In this document: positions 21,138-33,075 of the stretch, in pieces | How positions within the stretch are numbered: the stretch's first letter is position 1 | Layout: every line of letters begins with the position of its first letter | Origin: Eucommia ulmoides | Taxonomy: Eukaryota > Streptophyta > Magnoliopsida > Garryales > Eucommiaceae | Assembly: GCA_016647705.1 (NCBI GenBank) | Contig: CM028333.1 | Coordinates: 28,866,743-28,930,742, forward strand | DNA length: 64,000 nt | Direction: 5' to 3' | Program-made: the position numbers and the translations under genes | Notes under the pieces: model-generated | Told to the model about the DNA's origin: nothing | What the model saw: the letters and a program-made list of their open reading frames with translations, nothing else | Databases searched by the model: none

Positions 21138-23366
21138 AAAAGTCATGTTAAAATTCTTCTTTTCCCGGAATGTTCGTCGAGTCATTCTTTTGAATTTTTT
21201 TGTGAGAATCGCCATATCTTTTTCTTTTTTAATGTCAAGACTGATATCATTACTATCATCATTGTTCTCATTCTTCCAAACTTTCAATGCCAAGGACTTC
21301 TTTTTTATATTTCTCATATCGTCTTTATATTCTCGAATAGCCGTCTCATGTGTCATTAGGTCACTGATGTGGTTATCAATAGCATACTTTGTGAGATCCT
21401 TTGCTTCCTCAATCGTGGTTACCTTTGGCTCCCACACTTCAGTTAACGATCTCAAGATCTTTCAAACTTTATCCTCCATAGCGTAGGGCTTTCCGAGTTG
21501 ATTCAGATTGTTGCAAATATTATTGAATTTTGCGTACATTTCTTGAATCGATTCTACTTCACCCATTCTGAATAGTTCGAATTGACGGACAAAGACATTG
21601 GTCTTTGACTGTTTCACCTGATTTATCTTTTCGTGGGTGATTTGCAATTTGTCCCACAACCCATCCACAACTTGAAACCCTAGAATATTTCTTAGCATCG
21701 AAATAACAAAACATAATATTAATAGCTTGAGAGTTAATAGAAAGTTTCTATTTGTCAGAAGTGGTCAACTGCTCTTTCTTCTTGGCTACTGCATTTTCCA
21801 TAGGGACAAATGGACCATCCTCAATAGTTAGCTGATAGGTGTAATTTACCTATCTATTTCTAATCCGAACTTGTTAGTTTTCGAGTATGTTTATTACGTT
21901 TTAATAAGTTTTTTATTCTTTTTGTATAAATTAGGTGTGTGGGGTGAAGAGGGATGAAAACAAATCATAAACGATCAAATCAGATCAAGAATGGTGGGAA
22001 AACAAGTAAAGGGCAAAATTCAGAACCGGTAGCCCACCGCTGCGGCTGTCAAGATGCAGAGAAGGCCTAATTTTGCTGAAAACCCACCATCGCAGCAGTG
22101 AGATCCATCACCGCGGTGGTGAAAGAATAAGAGGTCTTTGCACCCACCGCCGCATCCATCGCTGAGGCCGTGACCAAACCGACATACCCACTGTTGTGGC
22201 GGTGAACCCATCGTCGCGGCAGTCACTTTACGCACAGTTTTAGATATTTATTTATATATTTTGAGCCCTATATCTTCTCCTCTCCTCTCCATTAGGCAAA
22301 GAGAGACCCCTTAGGGTTTATAATATTTTGAGAGTATTTTGGGGAGTGCTCAACCAAATCCGAAGGAGAAGAACACATTGCGAAGAAGGAGAAGCGATCG
22401 TTGAATGGTTTTAGACCCAAATCTTACTATGATTATGTTTCTTTCATTTCTCTATTTAATTTCTTAACTTCGGTAGTTTGTTGATCATGTTTAGCTCGAT
22501 TTTTGTTGTATAAATGGTTATGGCCATGAGCTAAACGGATTTTTGTCTAGGGATTAATAATATTTATGAAATCATTGTTTGTTTGAGTTATGTTTCGTTA
22601 GTGGTTGTTCTTCGTTATTCGATTGTGTTTATCGTTATTCTTTGATTATATGCTTGTTTAGATATATAGAGAATACGGGATTTGACACTCGGAAGAGATA
22701 ATTCCGAATTCGGACTAGGGTAAACACAATGCGACAATCTAATAACCCGAGAGGGAGTTAGAAAGTGTACAATCAATGACGTTGGGGAGAGACTTGTGTG
22801 ACCTAGTATCGTTAAGACGTTGAGGGAGACTTCTTTATTGATGTGAAATTACATATTCACTCATCTTATACTCGGGAGAGGTGGTGAGTGAGTTTACAAT
22901 ACAAAGATTGTCGAATAGGATGAACACCGTTATTGTAAACTAAACGAAACCAAACACATTTTTGTAAACGAAGTTAATCCCTAGATAATATTTTCCCTTA
23001 AACATCTCATATTAGTATTAGTATAATTAGATTAATTAACTTAGTATTAGTATTAATTAATTTTAAACACATTTTTTACTGCCTAGATAAAATTATGTTA
23101 TGACAATCGTAGTACTCAATAGTAATCTTAACTAATCCTTGTGGACAGGATAACTCTTACTCTCCCCACCTATATTAAAACTTGACCCATACACTTGCGG
23201 TGAAAGTGGCCACATGAAATTCCGCCACCACTAGCCATACATCATAATTGGTGACCTGAAGGAATGCAATTATTCTATTATTCCAGAATGAGTAGTTTTC
23301 AACTGCAAAAAAAGGATGTCGATGTATAGATTGCTCCTCACCTAGTGTGCCTATCGGACACGCCAT
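21138..23366 (-). pseudogene. SIRE-like copia gag fragments, split by a solo LTR
   Basis: On - the first piece (23366-23231) reads ENYSFWNNRIIAFLQVTNYD, the usual start of a SIRE capsid protein. After the solo LTR at 21833-23230 the gag resumes (GPFVPMENAVAKKKEQ), then WDKLQITHEKINQVKQSKTN, VFVRQFELFRM, then EVWEPKVTTIEEAKDLTKYA and SDLMTHE. These are UBN2-type gag motifs. At least one frameshift and a stop are present. The protein formed the particle shell. Protease, integrase and RT are deleted entirely. Confidence 0.85.
21833..23230 (+). mobile_element. Solo LTR, Athila-like family
   Basis: A 1398-bp LTR starting TGATAGGTGTAAT and ending CCGCCACCA, with no internal region. TTAGC (21828-21832) and CTAGC (23231-23235) are the target duplication, 4 of 5 identical. 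Homologous to the LTRs at 26991, 33076, 47770 and 51991. It carries the palindrome cluster (22025-22225, GC-rich CACCGC/GCGGTG units) and the conserved GACACTCGGAAGAG block. It arose by recombination between two LTRs after insertion into the SIRE gag. Confidence 0.9.
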
Positions 23367-23400
23367 GTGATCTTTATTAGCTAGTGTATCGAGCTAAATC

Positions 23401-23413
23401 AACTTTGATACCA
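23401..23413 (-). other. Primer binding site of the SIRE-like element
   Basis: TGGTATCAAAGTT on -, next to the LTR boundary at 23416. It resembles the initiator-Met-tRNA complement (TGGTATCAGAGC) with one change. It sets the element's orientation. Confidence 0.8.
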
Positions 23414-23415
23414 AT

Positions 23416-25534
23416 TGTTGGCCTAGTGAGCTACCCAAGAGGGGGGTGAATTGGGAAGATATAAAAATTTAAACAATTTAAATTATTTCAGCACTTAATA
23501 AATCAAATAATCAATTTATCATAAATCAATTATTATCTTTGTTATGCAGCAATAAGTATATTAAATCTAAGTGCACACCCAAACAAAACGTAAAGAAAAT
23601 AAACAAAGCAGAACACCACGATATATCTTGGTTCAGCAAGTTAGCCTTGTCTAATCTAGTCCCCCAAGCTCCATGGAGATTCATGCTCACTAAAAATCCA
23701 GATTCCTTTAATAGTAGGAATCAAACCCTTACAACTTTTTTTTTTCACAGGTTCGGACTCAACCTTTACAATTCTCTTTTTATAGGCTAAAGACGAACCC
23801 TATCTTTTTGCAGGGTAAAGACTAACCTAATTCTATTACAGGAACAATCACAACCTAATCTATTTAACATGCTTAAGATCAAACCTCACCAACGCTCACA
23901 CATATCCTCTTCCTAGGTAAGGATTGAACCTTTACAATTCACCCAAAAAATAATTCTATTTAGCAAGAATTCACACCTAATTCTTTTCAAGGGAAAAGAA
24001 TAACCAAACATTTGTATACTCTAGGTAAAGATCAAATCTCAATATTTTTCCTAGAAAAAATTGAAACCCAAGCTACCCTGACTAGATACAGACCCAACCA
24101 TATCTAATTCCCACAAACTCACCAAATACAAAAAATAAGTTTCTTCTCACTCAGAGCTTCTACCACCTCAAAACAATTATACCTAATTACTGTCTCAAAA
24201 ATTACTATGTGTTAGAATTTTAAGTAAGAAAAACAATATCTGATTAAAACAAGTACGGGTAGCACAAAATTAAGCACGTAATTAGATAGTATCACAAAAT
24301 TATTTTCAAAATATTTTTATGCTCTTAAGTTTAAAAGAAAAATGATTTTTCTATGATCTTAAAACCAAGTAATCAATAATATAAAATCAAATGTAACTAC
24401 AATAACTTGGAAAGATCTCACTAGGAAAATACCAAAAAAGTAAAACAGAATCACAAGACAGCTCAGATCGGTGACGCCAAATCAACAGCGCTTTAGCTCA
24501 GGAACTTCTCATACAAATAATATCATGAATGATCTCTCGAATATATCTCAGAATAATATCTCTTAGAATAGCTCAGGAACAAATAGTTCTTGATATGTGA
24601 TGTATCATGATATCAAATTGGCAGATCTATTTAAACAGGTTTAAAACAAGCCTTCCAACGTCTAGTTTTCTTAAGATAAGACATTAAAGTGCACCTATAG
24701 ACCCCATATATCATAAACATTCAATCCTGGTATAATTCACTCATATATAACCTTTAAAACTTTCAATTAAGTCCACAAATTATTTCTCAATTACTAATTA
24801 AACATATAGAAAGTATTTAATGAACCAAATTGAGATTTTTTTAAATTATATGTACCATATCTATAGGGATATTCAAATAGATTTGTTATATCTTTAATAT
24901 ATTTAAATCCTCAAAATATCTCCTTCAGATTTACCAAAATAAATGGCTAGTAACGGCTAGTATTTGATCAGATCCTTAAAATTCTCGAAATCTCAACCAC
25001 ACAGTTGGTTGACTGAACTCCTGCCCATCCGTTAACCAATCAATATAGTGTGTAACATAGGTCATTCCTCAAACGGCAGTTGATTGACCGAACCCTTCAG
25101 GTTTGGTTGATCAAACGATTCAGGATGCATTTTTCAGGCCAAAATTGAGCTATGTCGGTTGACCGATCCACTATGGTCGGTTAACTGATCGATTCAGAAA
25201 GTTTTACTTTGTCTAATCGGCTGACTGATCTCTCTTGGTTGGTTGACCGATCGATTTAGAGAGTTTCACTTCCCAGCCCATAGCCATTTTGTTGACCAAA
25301 CTCCTGCTGGTCGGTTAACCGAATGATGCTGGATACTCTCTTTCTCAACTTGTTTCAACTCCAAACTTCATCGTTTTAATCCCGTTAACCGATTTATTTT
25401 TTTGGTCAACACAACTGACCCCAATATTCAATTTTAAACACTAATTTTTCTTAGGTCAATTTTCATTTTTCAATTTCACATTGGAACAAATATTTGATCC
25501 CTAATTAGGATCCTAAACTTTATCAAATTAAACA
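23416..25534 (-). repeat. 5' LTR of the SIRE-like copia element
   Basis: On - it runs from TGTTTAATTTGATAAAG to GGCCAACA, about 2.1 kb, with the primer site directly after it. A TATA-like TTTAAATAGATC lies near 24620. The U3 part (about 25000-25330) holds repeated GGTTGACCGATC-like units. The right limit rests on the TG...CA rule and is approximate, since the other LTR is truncated. Confidence 0.7.
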
Positions 25535-26259
25535 CACAAGAGTATAATTCATCAATTTGTATTGTGTGTGATCCTAATTCGGGATACATTAAGAGTATAA
25601 GAGTGTTTGAGTTATTTTTAGCTATTTTTTTTGGAATCTTCAACATTCTTCATTTCTTTAACATCTATCTTCGCATCCTTGATAATTTCTTTATGATTTG
25701 GAACTCTTATACTGAAACACTCAATAAACACATTAGTTCCACAAAAAATATCAACCTTTAATTGTCCATAAAAACCTCGGGATCAACATTATATTTTTGT
25801 AGCCTATATTTAAGGAAGTCGAAACTTAAAAATAAGGAGCATTTGGGTCCGATAATGCAACAACGATTGCGAATAAAGTTGTTTTTAGAAGTTGGATAAT
25901 TTGCGGATTGTTTTTCGTAAGTGGGATTGTCCACCAAATGCCCCTAAAATTTATTCAATTTCATGAGCTCCAAAGAGTACTCTACTAATTCTTAACCAAA
26001 TAATAGAAGGATAATTTTTTTGGGCCTCGAAGCCCACTACTTTCCAAATTTATCCCCACTGTCCTTTCTATTTTATGAAAACCCAATTCAAAATATATGT
26101 TATTTTAATGACAAAAATATCCCTCAACTAATTTTTTAACAACCACAACAAATAATCCTATCGCCGCTACCACCACAATAAATATTCACTATCACCGCTG
26201 CTACTACTATAACAAATATTTATTATCACAATCGCTACCACAACAACAAATATTAACTA
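25535..26259. other. AT-rich spacer
   Basis: No gene seen. It contains one small MITE (25836-25944) and, near 26140-26270, an irregular CAACAAATATT / CTACCACAA repeat. Confidence 0.4.
25836..25944. mobile_element. 109-bp Tourist-like MITE
   Basis: GGAGCATTTGGGT at the left pairs with GGGGCATTTGGTGG from the right. TAA flanks both sides (25833-25835, 25945-25947). Such ends with a three-base TAA/TTA duplication identify PIF/Harbinger MITEs. Confidence 0.75.
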
Positions 26260-26985
26260 CTATTACCTCATCAAGTGTTTTACATTCAGTAACAGTCGAT
26301 GGAGACCTATTCAACAAGTAGCTTGCGGTGTTGACTGCTTGCCTAAATTTGTTTAGACAGACCTACATTAAAGAGCATACAACATGCTCTCTCCAAGAGA
26401 GTTATGTTTATGCCTTCTACAAGTCCATTTTGTTATAAAGTACCTTTGATTGTACTGTGTCTAACGATACCTTCGTTCCGACAAAGCTTGTTAAATTTAT
26501 TTGAAAAAAAATTTCAAACCATTATCAACCCTAAGATGCTTTACTTTCTTACTAGTCTGATTTTTAATCATTTCCTTCCACTATTTAAAATAATTGGACA
26601 CATCACTTTTATTTTTCAAGGTATAAATCCAGACTTTACTAGAAAAAACATTAATAAAAGTCAATAAATATCGAGAACCACCAAGAGAGAGAACTTATGA
26701 AGGACCCCAAAGATCCAAATGTACGTAGTCCACCGTACCTTTGCTCCTGTGTACTGCAATAGAAATTTAGACTCATTTTTGTTTACTAAAAATACAATTT
26801 TCACAAAATTCAAGTTTACTAACTTTATGATCACAAAGCAAACCACATTTGTTTGATATTTCCATACCTCTCTCGCTCATATGCTAACGACATATATGCC
26901 ACAATCGAGTAATATTTGAATCTGAGTCAATCGATGAATATACTAATGTAGATTCGAGCATTGTGTCACCCTACAAAAAATAAAT
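26260..26985 (-). pseudogene. Copia GAG-pre-integrase and integrase fragment
   Basis: Reading on - with few breaks: LWHICR, HMSERGMEIS (pre-integrase zinc-binding part), FCENCIFSKQKR, then DYVHLDLWGPS, SRYLLTFINVFSSKVWIYTL, RVDNGLKFFSNKF, QNGLVEGINITLLERACCML, and FRQAVNTASYLLNRSPSTVT. This is the integrase core, which inserts element cDNA into the nuclear genome. It is the 3' continuation of the protease fragment at 28711-29029; the two are separated by a solo LTR. RT and RNase H are absent downstream, so the element is truncated. Confidence 0.85.
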
Positions 26986-26990
26986 ACCAT

Positions 26991-28705
26991 TGATAGGTGT
27001 AAATTACCTACGTATTTTCAATCCGAATTTGTTAGTTTTCGAGTACGTTTGTAGTTATTTTTATATGTTTTCATACTATTTGTATAAATCAGGTGTGTGG
27101 AGCATAAAGATAGAAAAATGGAGCGAAAACGATGAGATCAAACCAAAGCGAGTTGAAGTTATGGTGCATAAACAAGCTTGAAGGCTAAAATATGAAACAG
27201 GCCCACGGCCTAGGCGTCCCGACCACTGCCTAGGCAGTGAAGAAGCTGAGAAAAGAGCAAAATATTACTGATGGACCACCGCCTAGGTGAAGATTCCTTC
27301 GCCTAGGCGGAAATCCCGCAGAAAACGAAGATGGGCTACGGACACTCGATTGCCTAGGCGGAGAAATCCACCGCTTAGGCGAAAATCCAACAGAATATTC
27401 TTCCACGTCCACCGCCTACTTCACCGCCTAGGCGATCATCCGAACTAACCTAACTCTGCCTAGGCGAAGAATCCACCGCCTAGGTGGAAATCCCCTGTAC
27501 AGTTTTGAGATATTTTTAGATATTTTTAGGATATTTTGGCTATAAATACCTTATCTCCTCCCCCTTCTCTGGTCTCTCTATTGACCTCTTGGTTTTTTGA
27601 GCACCTTAGGCTATATTTAAGCCAAGGTTTAGGAGTTTTAGAGTTGGAGCTCACATCCCGAAGTGGAGAAGACGGCGAATCGATCATTAAGCGTTCTTAG
27701 CGGTTTATCTTCGGACGAGGCTAAGTTCTTCGATTGTTTTTCCTTATTTCTTTATCTTAGGATCATATGAGCATGTTTAGCTCGATTTATATGTTTATGC
27801 AGCTATGGCCATGAGTTAAATATGAATTGTGGTAGGGATTAACGGTATATTTATAAATATGTTTGTTTGGATGATTTTGGTGTTGCGTTTATGTTTGTTC
27901 TTCGTAGTTTGATTGTGTTTATCGTATTATTTGTTTATTATAATTAGTTTGATAAATGGAGAATACAAGGTTTTGATAAACTCCGGATTCGGATTAGGGT
28001 AAACAAAAGCCACGATTCTATAACCCGATCGAGGTTTGAATCGTGGACAATCGATGACGTTGGGGCAAGACTCACGCGACCTAGGGTCCTTAAGACGTTG
28101 AGGGGGACTTCTTCGTTGACAAAAAATTGCATTATATCCCTCGTGTTATACTCAGGAGAGGTGGCGAGGGAGTTTTAGAACTGAGATTGTCGATAGGGTA
28201 AATACAATGCGACGATCCAATAATCCGGGAGGGAGTTGGATTGTGTGCAATCAATAACGCTGGGCGAGACTCATGTGACGTAGGGTCGTTAATACATTGA
28301 GGGGGACTTATACGTTGACGCAAAATCATGTATTCCCCCATCTTACACTTGGGAGAGGTGGCGGTGGAGTTTACATACCGAGATTGTCAAATAAGTCGAA
28401 CACCATAAACATGAGTAAATCGAGATCGAACACGTATTTGTAAACACGTTAATCCCTAGGCAATTCTTGACCCTAAAACATATTAGAATATTAATGTAGT
28501 TAATTTAGGTTATATTAGTATTAGTTTAATTAATTAAATACACTTGTTTTCTCTTAGATAAAGTTAGGTCACGGCAAACGCGGTATTCGATAGTAACGAC
28601 ACCAATCCCTGTGGATACGATAACCCGATCTTAACGATCACAATACTAAAACTTAGACCTCGTATACTTGCGAGTGTAAGTAGTGGCGTATTTTACGCGC
28701 TACCA
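26991..28705 (+). mobile_element. Solo LTR, Athila-like, subfamily with 199-bp duplication
   Basis: A 1715-bp LTR from TGATAGGTGTAAATTACC to GCGCTACCA. ACCAT lies on both sides (26986-26990 and 28706-28710), a perfect 5-bp duplication, so it is a true solo LTR inserted between copia protease and integrase. It carries at least six CCGCCTAGGCGG-type palindromes (27200-27490), a TATA box TATAAATACC at 27541, and a tandem duplication (27997-28195, 28196-28394). Confidence 0.92.
27200..27490. repeat. CCGCCTAGGCGG palindrome cluster in U3
   Basis: Repeated GCCTAGGCGG half and full palindromes spaced 20-60 bp apart, ending about 50 bp before the TATA box of the surrounding LTR. Clusters in the same relative place are seen in the related LTRs. 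Confidence 0.8.
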
Positions 28706-28710
28706 ACCAT

Positions 28711-29029
28711 TCATTTTTCATCCTTTCATTACTCTTAGAACACATTTCAAAACTCTCAAAATTCCACCTTCGGCGTAAAATTTATAACCATTAGAATCGA
28801 GATTACCCAAAGAAATTAAATTTTTCTTCACAACTGGAACATGCCGAACATTAGTCAATGTTCTTATAATACCATCATACATCTTGATTTGGATAGTTCC
28901 TATTCTAACTGTTTTACATGCAATATTATTTTCCACTAAGACTACAACCATTAATTGATTCATATGTAAAAAACCAATATTTATTAGGACATATATGGTA
29001 GGAAGAATTGAATCAAGAATCCATTTCAT
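28711..29029 (-). pseudogene. Copia aspartic protease fragment
   Basis: On - it starts with WILDS, the catalytic Asp motif region of copia protease, then NNIACKTVRIGTIQIKMYDG, TLTNVRHVPVVKKNLISLG and GYKFYAEGGILRVLK, a typical protease to pre-integrase linker of the Ale/Retrofit kind. The second half of the DSG motif is changed (DSI). Downstream coding continues at 26985 across the solo LTR. Confidence 0.8.
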
Positions 29030-29184
29030 TTTCTGAGCTCAAATCACCAACAGTAATAGAAAGATTTGTTTTTTTTTTTTTTAATTTGATATGTTTTCTA
29101 CAACCGCAATAATATTAGAAGAATTACTAGTGGATTTTTCATTTTTATATGTTTTCTTAAGTTTTTGAAAAATTCCATCTAGTG

Positions 29185-29191
<7 letters not shown>

Positions 29192-29219
<28 letters not shown>
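29192..29219. repeat. Poly-T tract
   Basis: About 28 T in the copia body between gag and protease; an A-run on the coding strand. Length may be unreliable. Confidence 0.8.
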
Positions 29220-29220
<1 letters not shown>

Positions 29221-29234
29221 TGACAATAGTAGCA

Positions 29235-29576
29235 TTAAATATTTTTGTTTAATCTAGACTTTGACCTAGATCGATCATTATTTCCAAAACCCCTATATTG
29301 ATTTCTCCTCCGCATAAGACCTTCACCATTTTCATTTGAACTATTGCTAAACAATATTTTCCTTAACTCTTGATAATTTAACAATCGTTTAACGTCTTCC
29401 ATACTAATAGTGTTTTTTTCATAGAGCAATGTTGTAACAATATGCTCGTAGGAAGGAGTCAAAGAACATAATAAAATAAGGGTCTGATTTTCATCTTCAA
29501 CTTTAATACCATTATGTCTCAAATCCATGATTACTTTATCAAACTCATCAATAACTTCTTTAGTAGGCATACTTTC
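29235..29576 (-). pseudogene. Copia gag, 3' part (UBN2)
   Basis: Reads VIDEFDKVIMDLRHNGIKVE, TLILLCSLTPSYEHIVTTLL and DVKRLLNYQELRK, followed by an R/S-rich tail (RRRNQYRGFGNNDRSRSKSR). This is a UBN2 gag of a copia element, the capsid protein. It is contiguous in sense with the 5' part at 30372-30760 once the intervening solo LTR is ignored. Confidence 0.85.
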
Positions 29577-30371
29577 TGTTGGTGTCCCAAAGTGGTAGAC
29601 ACCTCAAGTATGGTTCAATCAGGAATAGGTGAGTCCTCCTGTTGAGGTGAAGTTGTTGAGTCGGAGCTGGAGTTCTTCGATTGAACTGTAACTGACGACC
29701 TGGGGACTGACTAGTTGAAGTTCAGAGTTCTATCTTTCAGGGAGCTATACCTGTACAAGGCCGAGATAGGATTTTGTACCAGCGAAGCCCCTCCGGTGTG
29801 AGAGTAAGAGCTCATAAAGAAAGGGTTATAAAAGCGCATCAAATATGTAAATGGCGTTTGAGCTTTACCTCGGTCTTGCATAGCCCCCAGTATTTATAGG
29901 TGTTGGAGATTATTATCTTTACCTAATCAGTCCTAAACATGGTTAATTAGGTTAAACCATGTGTTTAGCTGATAATCTGGGGGTGTTTAAGATATAAGCA
30001 CTGGGAATGGAATTTTAGACCCATTTGGAGGATCCTGTAGGCCTCTATCAGGCCTGTGGAGATGAGCAGGTGGAGATGATCAGAGATCTGTGGAGTTCTG
30101 AAGGAGAAACGGATGGGAAAACAGAGTACCGACTGAGAAAAACGGCTAAGTCTCTAAAGATGGCCATCTAGGGGCACGACATAGAGTTCTGGGCGGCAGC
30201 GCCCCTGAGAGGCACACTACTTTTTCTTGGGTACACAGGAGATTCCAGGGAAAGATCCTTGGTAGGTGTAGGCTCCTGCGTGGCACTCTGGATTCTAAAA
30301 TATGGCCATGTCATTGCGATGATGGACACGTGGTAGGGGACCTGGTGCTGACTCAGTAACGCCGAGAAACA
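29577..30371 (-). mobile_element. Solo LTR (gypsy Tat-like) inside copia gag
   Basis: A 795-bp block with ends TGTTGG...GAGAAACA on + (on -: TGTTTCTCGG to ACACCAACA). It splits the UBN2 gag precisely. Flanks CTTTC and CCCTC agree at 3 of 5, a weak target duplication. TATA box on - at about 29890-29900 (CCTATAAATAC). The organisation, with a CTCTTACTCTCAC-like block on - downstream of TATA, resembles the LTR at 47168. Confidence 0.75.
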
Positions 30372-30760
30372 CCCTCTTCCTCTTTTTTTGTCCGAAGTGT
30401 AAAGAGATTTTGTTTCCAATACAACCTATTGGTGAGAGACTTTTCCATATGAAGTCTTTTAAGCTTCGATCACAATTTTTCCATGGTGTCATCCTCCACG
30501 ACTTAACATAACACCTTGTCTGCCAAACTAAGACTAATTGTACTGCATGCCTTCTTGTCAATTTTCATAAATTCAACATTGGACACGGTAGTAACTGGAA
30601 CCTTGGTAACAATTGTGGGCTTGGCAAAAGCCTATGTTTCGACACCTATGTCTGTGCCTTGATCGACACGTTTATCTGAGCCTTTTTCAAAGGGCAAATT
30701 TTCTCTTCACCAAAATACCATTTACAAGCCATATTGGACGAGAAAAGCATGCATTTTAAT
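30372..30760 (-). pseudogene. Copia gag, 5' part (UBN2)
   Basis: On -: MACKWYFGEEK near the start, then KIDKKACSTISLSLADKVLC and LHMEKSLTNRLYWKQNLFTL, followed by RTKKEEE. Stop codons interrupt it. It is the N-terminal half of the gag continued at 29576, and lies about 100 bp inside the primer site at 30854. Confidence 0.8.
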
Positions 30761-30853
30761 ACACCAAAACTAAAACTTTTTTTGCATCAAATTTCTCGAT
30801 CTCATATTTGGCTGTAATTTTCTAAAAAACTCAAAAATACCAAAGCTAAAATA

Positions 30854-30865
30854 GCTCTGATACCA
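30854..30865 (-). other. Primer binding site of the second copia element
   Basis: TGGTATCAGAGC on -, the exact complement of the initiator-Met-tRNA 3' end used by most plant copia elements. It lies three bases inside the LTR boundary at 30869. Confidence 0.9.
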
Positions 30866-30946
30866 ATTTGTTGTGAGGAACGTGATGTGTCCACTTTTCC
30901 AAAAGTTAAGAAAAATATGAAACAGTAAAGTATAAAGAGAAGTCTC

Positions 30947-30966
30947 CCCCCCCCCCCCCCCCCCCC
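30947..30966. repeat. Poly-C tract
   Basis: About 20 C in a row, rare in this AT-rich DNA. On the sense strand of the surrounding LTR it is a G-run. The exact count may be unreliable. Confidence 0.8.
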
Positions 30967-33075
30967 AAAGTATTGGCTTTCTTAAAAAAAATACTTAGTC
31001 TATTTTAAAAAATAAGGAGTCGCCACCTAATATTAGGTTTAATTGGTATGGTAGGTCATCGAATTTTTGAAAAACAATTTTAAAAGGCCTAAGAAAATAG
31101 GGTCAAACCAAAGATTCAATTAAAAGAGTTAGATGGTTGGTTACACTTGGGGAAAGTGTTAGGCACCCCAAGATGCCCGTCCGAAAACAGTATCTTATGC
31201 CCAATTAATTTAAGTCCAAATGTTTTATTTTATTTGGAAAATATTTTCCTCTTATTATGTAAATCTTTTTGTTATTTTTAAATTAAGATGGGACAAGTTT
31301 TTGGTATTTTTGAAATGTTCTCCTAGTATGACCTCTTATCAAATATTAAGGGATTTGACAAGGATGATTCCTAGGGAGAGTTTTATATATGTTTCCAATG
31401 AACTTCTTTAATTTAAGTGGGCAAATCAATCAAAGTGTTTTCTAAGTTATGCAAAAGGCAACATGCAAAGCGGCTTGAAATATTACATTACTTTTTATGT
31501 GAATGTAATGTCATGGAATACTTATTAAATTAATTTAAAGAAGGTCCGATTTGACATTCTCTTAAATCCTATGGAGATGGGAATTAAGGGCCATGGAAAC
31601 AAGTTTTATCAAAATTAATTCATCCAAGACTTAAGCGACATCCAACGAAATGACTTACCGATGAAGGTAATTTCCTAAACTAACCATTATTTCCTAAACT
31701 AACCATTTCTAAATTCTACTCTATTTGGGGAATCAAATCGTCGGTATAAAAATCTCTCATTCATTTTATTGAATAGTTGAATTCACCCTAGGACTTGTAA
31801 GAATTAATTCTTACAAAACAACTTTCTATTTTTATTTTTATTCTTGTTTTTAAAACTATGAATTTGAGTATAGCAACAACATAAATAACAAATACCGAAA
31901 AATAAAAGATAATTCATTATCTAACTCTTGAAGGCTAAACCCAAAAGGAAAAACTTTTTCTTGGCATTTTCATCGAATTATCGGATGAAATAATTCAATT
32001 TACAAGAATTCAAATTGTGATAACTAAAAAAAGATAAAAAAAGAACTTATATTAAAAGGGAAAGTGTACCTGTTCTAGCATGGACCCCCAACAAACATTC
32101 ATTTTTTCTCTTGAAGGCGACTTCCCGAATGAGCTTTCTTTTGAGAATCAACTCTTAGGAAGATTTGTCTATGAATTTCTGAATCTCCCAGAAGAGTTTC
32201 TCTCTGAATTTTAACTCCACAAATGGATTTTTCTCTAAGAATCGACCCTTAGAAGGGTTTCTCTCTCAATTTTGGCTACCCAGGAGGGTTTCTCTTTGAA
32301 TCTTGGCGTAATTGAACTATGAGAATGAGAATTCTATTTATAGGGAAAGACGAGGAATAAAAAAACACTAAACAACCATAGAAACCCCTAAGTGGCCACC
32401 ATCTATTCTACTTCTTAGGAAAGGAAAAATAAAAGAATACAAAAACGAAAACTTCATAGTTGGTAGGGGGCGTGCATTGCATGACTCCCTGCTTTTTACG
32501 TAAGTGTTCTCGACGTCAACGCATTGCGCGGATGCATAGTAACGGAATTATTAGGTCGCTCCTTTTACCACAAATGTACGGGTCAAGTTTTAATATAGTG
32601 GAAAAAGTAAGGGTTTTCGTATCCACATGGATTGAATTAAATTGTCGTTAAGTACCGCGATTGTCAGAACCAAATTTTATTTAAGCGATTCAATTTTAGG
32701 GTTTTTATATTAATAATAAAATTAAACTAATTAACTAATTAAACTATAATACTGATATTAACGCTTATGGGAGTATATTGTCTAAGGATTAACTTCGTTC
32801 ACTAATACGTGTTCGATTCAATTTAGTTTACATTAATGACATTCAAGCTATCCGACAATTTAGGTATCAAAAACTCACTCACTACCTCTCCTAAGTGTAA
32901 AGTAAATGAATAAGCGACTTCGCGTCAACGCCGATCTCCCCATCTAGCGTCTAAATGACACTGATCACATGAGTTTTGTCCCAACCTCACGAATTGCATG
33001 CTTTCTAATATTTTTTCGAGTTATTAGATCGTCACGTTGTGTTTAAACCCTAGTCCGAATTCGGGGTTACCTCTC

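Noticed and set aside
22020-22235. A 71-codon Gly/Cys-rich open frame on -
   Set aside because: It is the palindrome cluster of an LTR read as protein; the same region in other LTRs is not open.
27230-27412. A 60-codon open frame rich in Pro/Arg
   Set aside because: It is a translation of the CCGCCTAGGCGG repeats.
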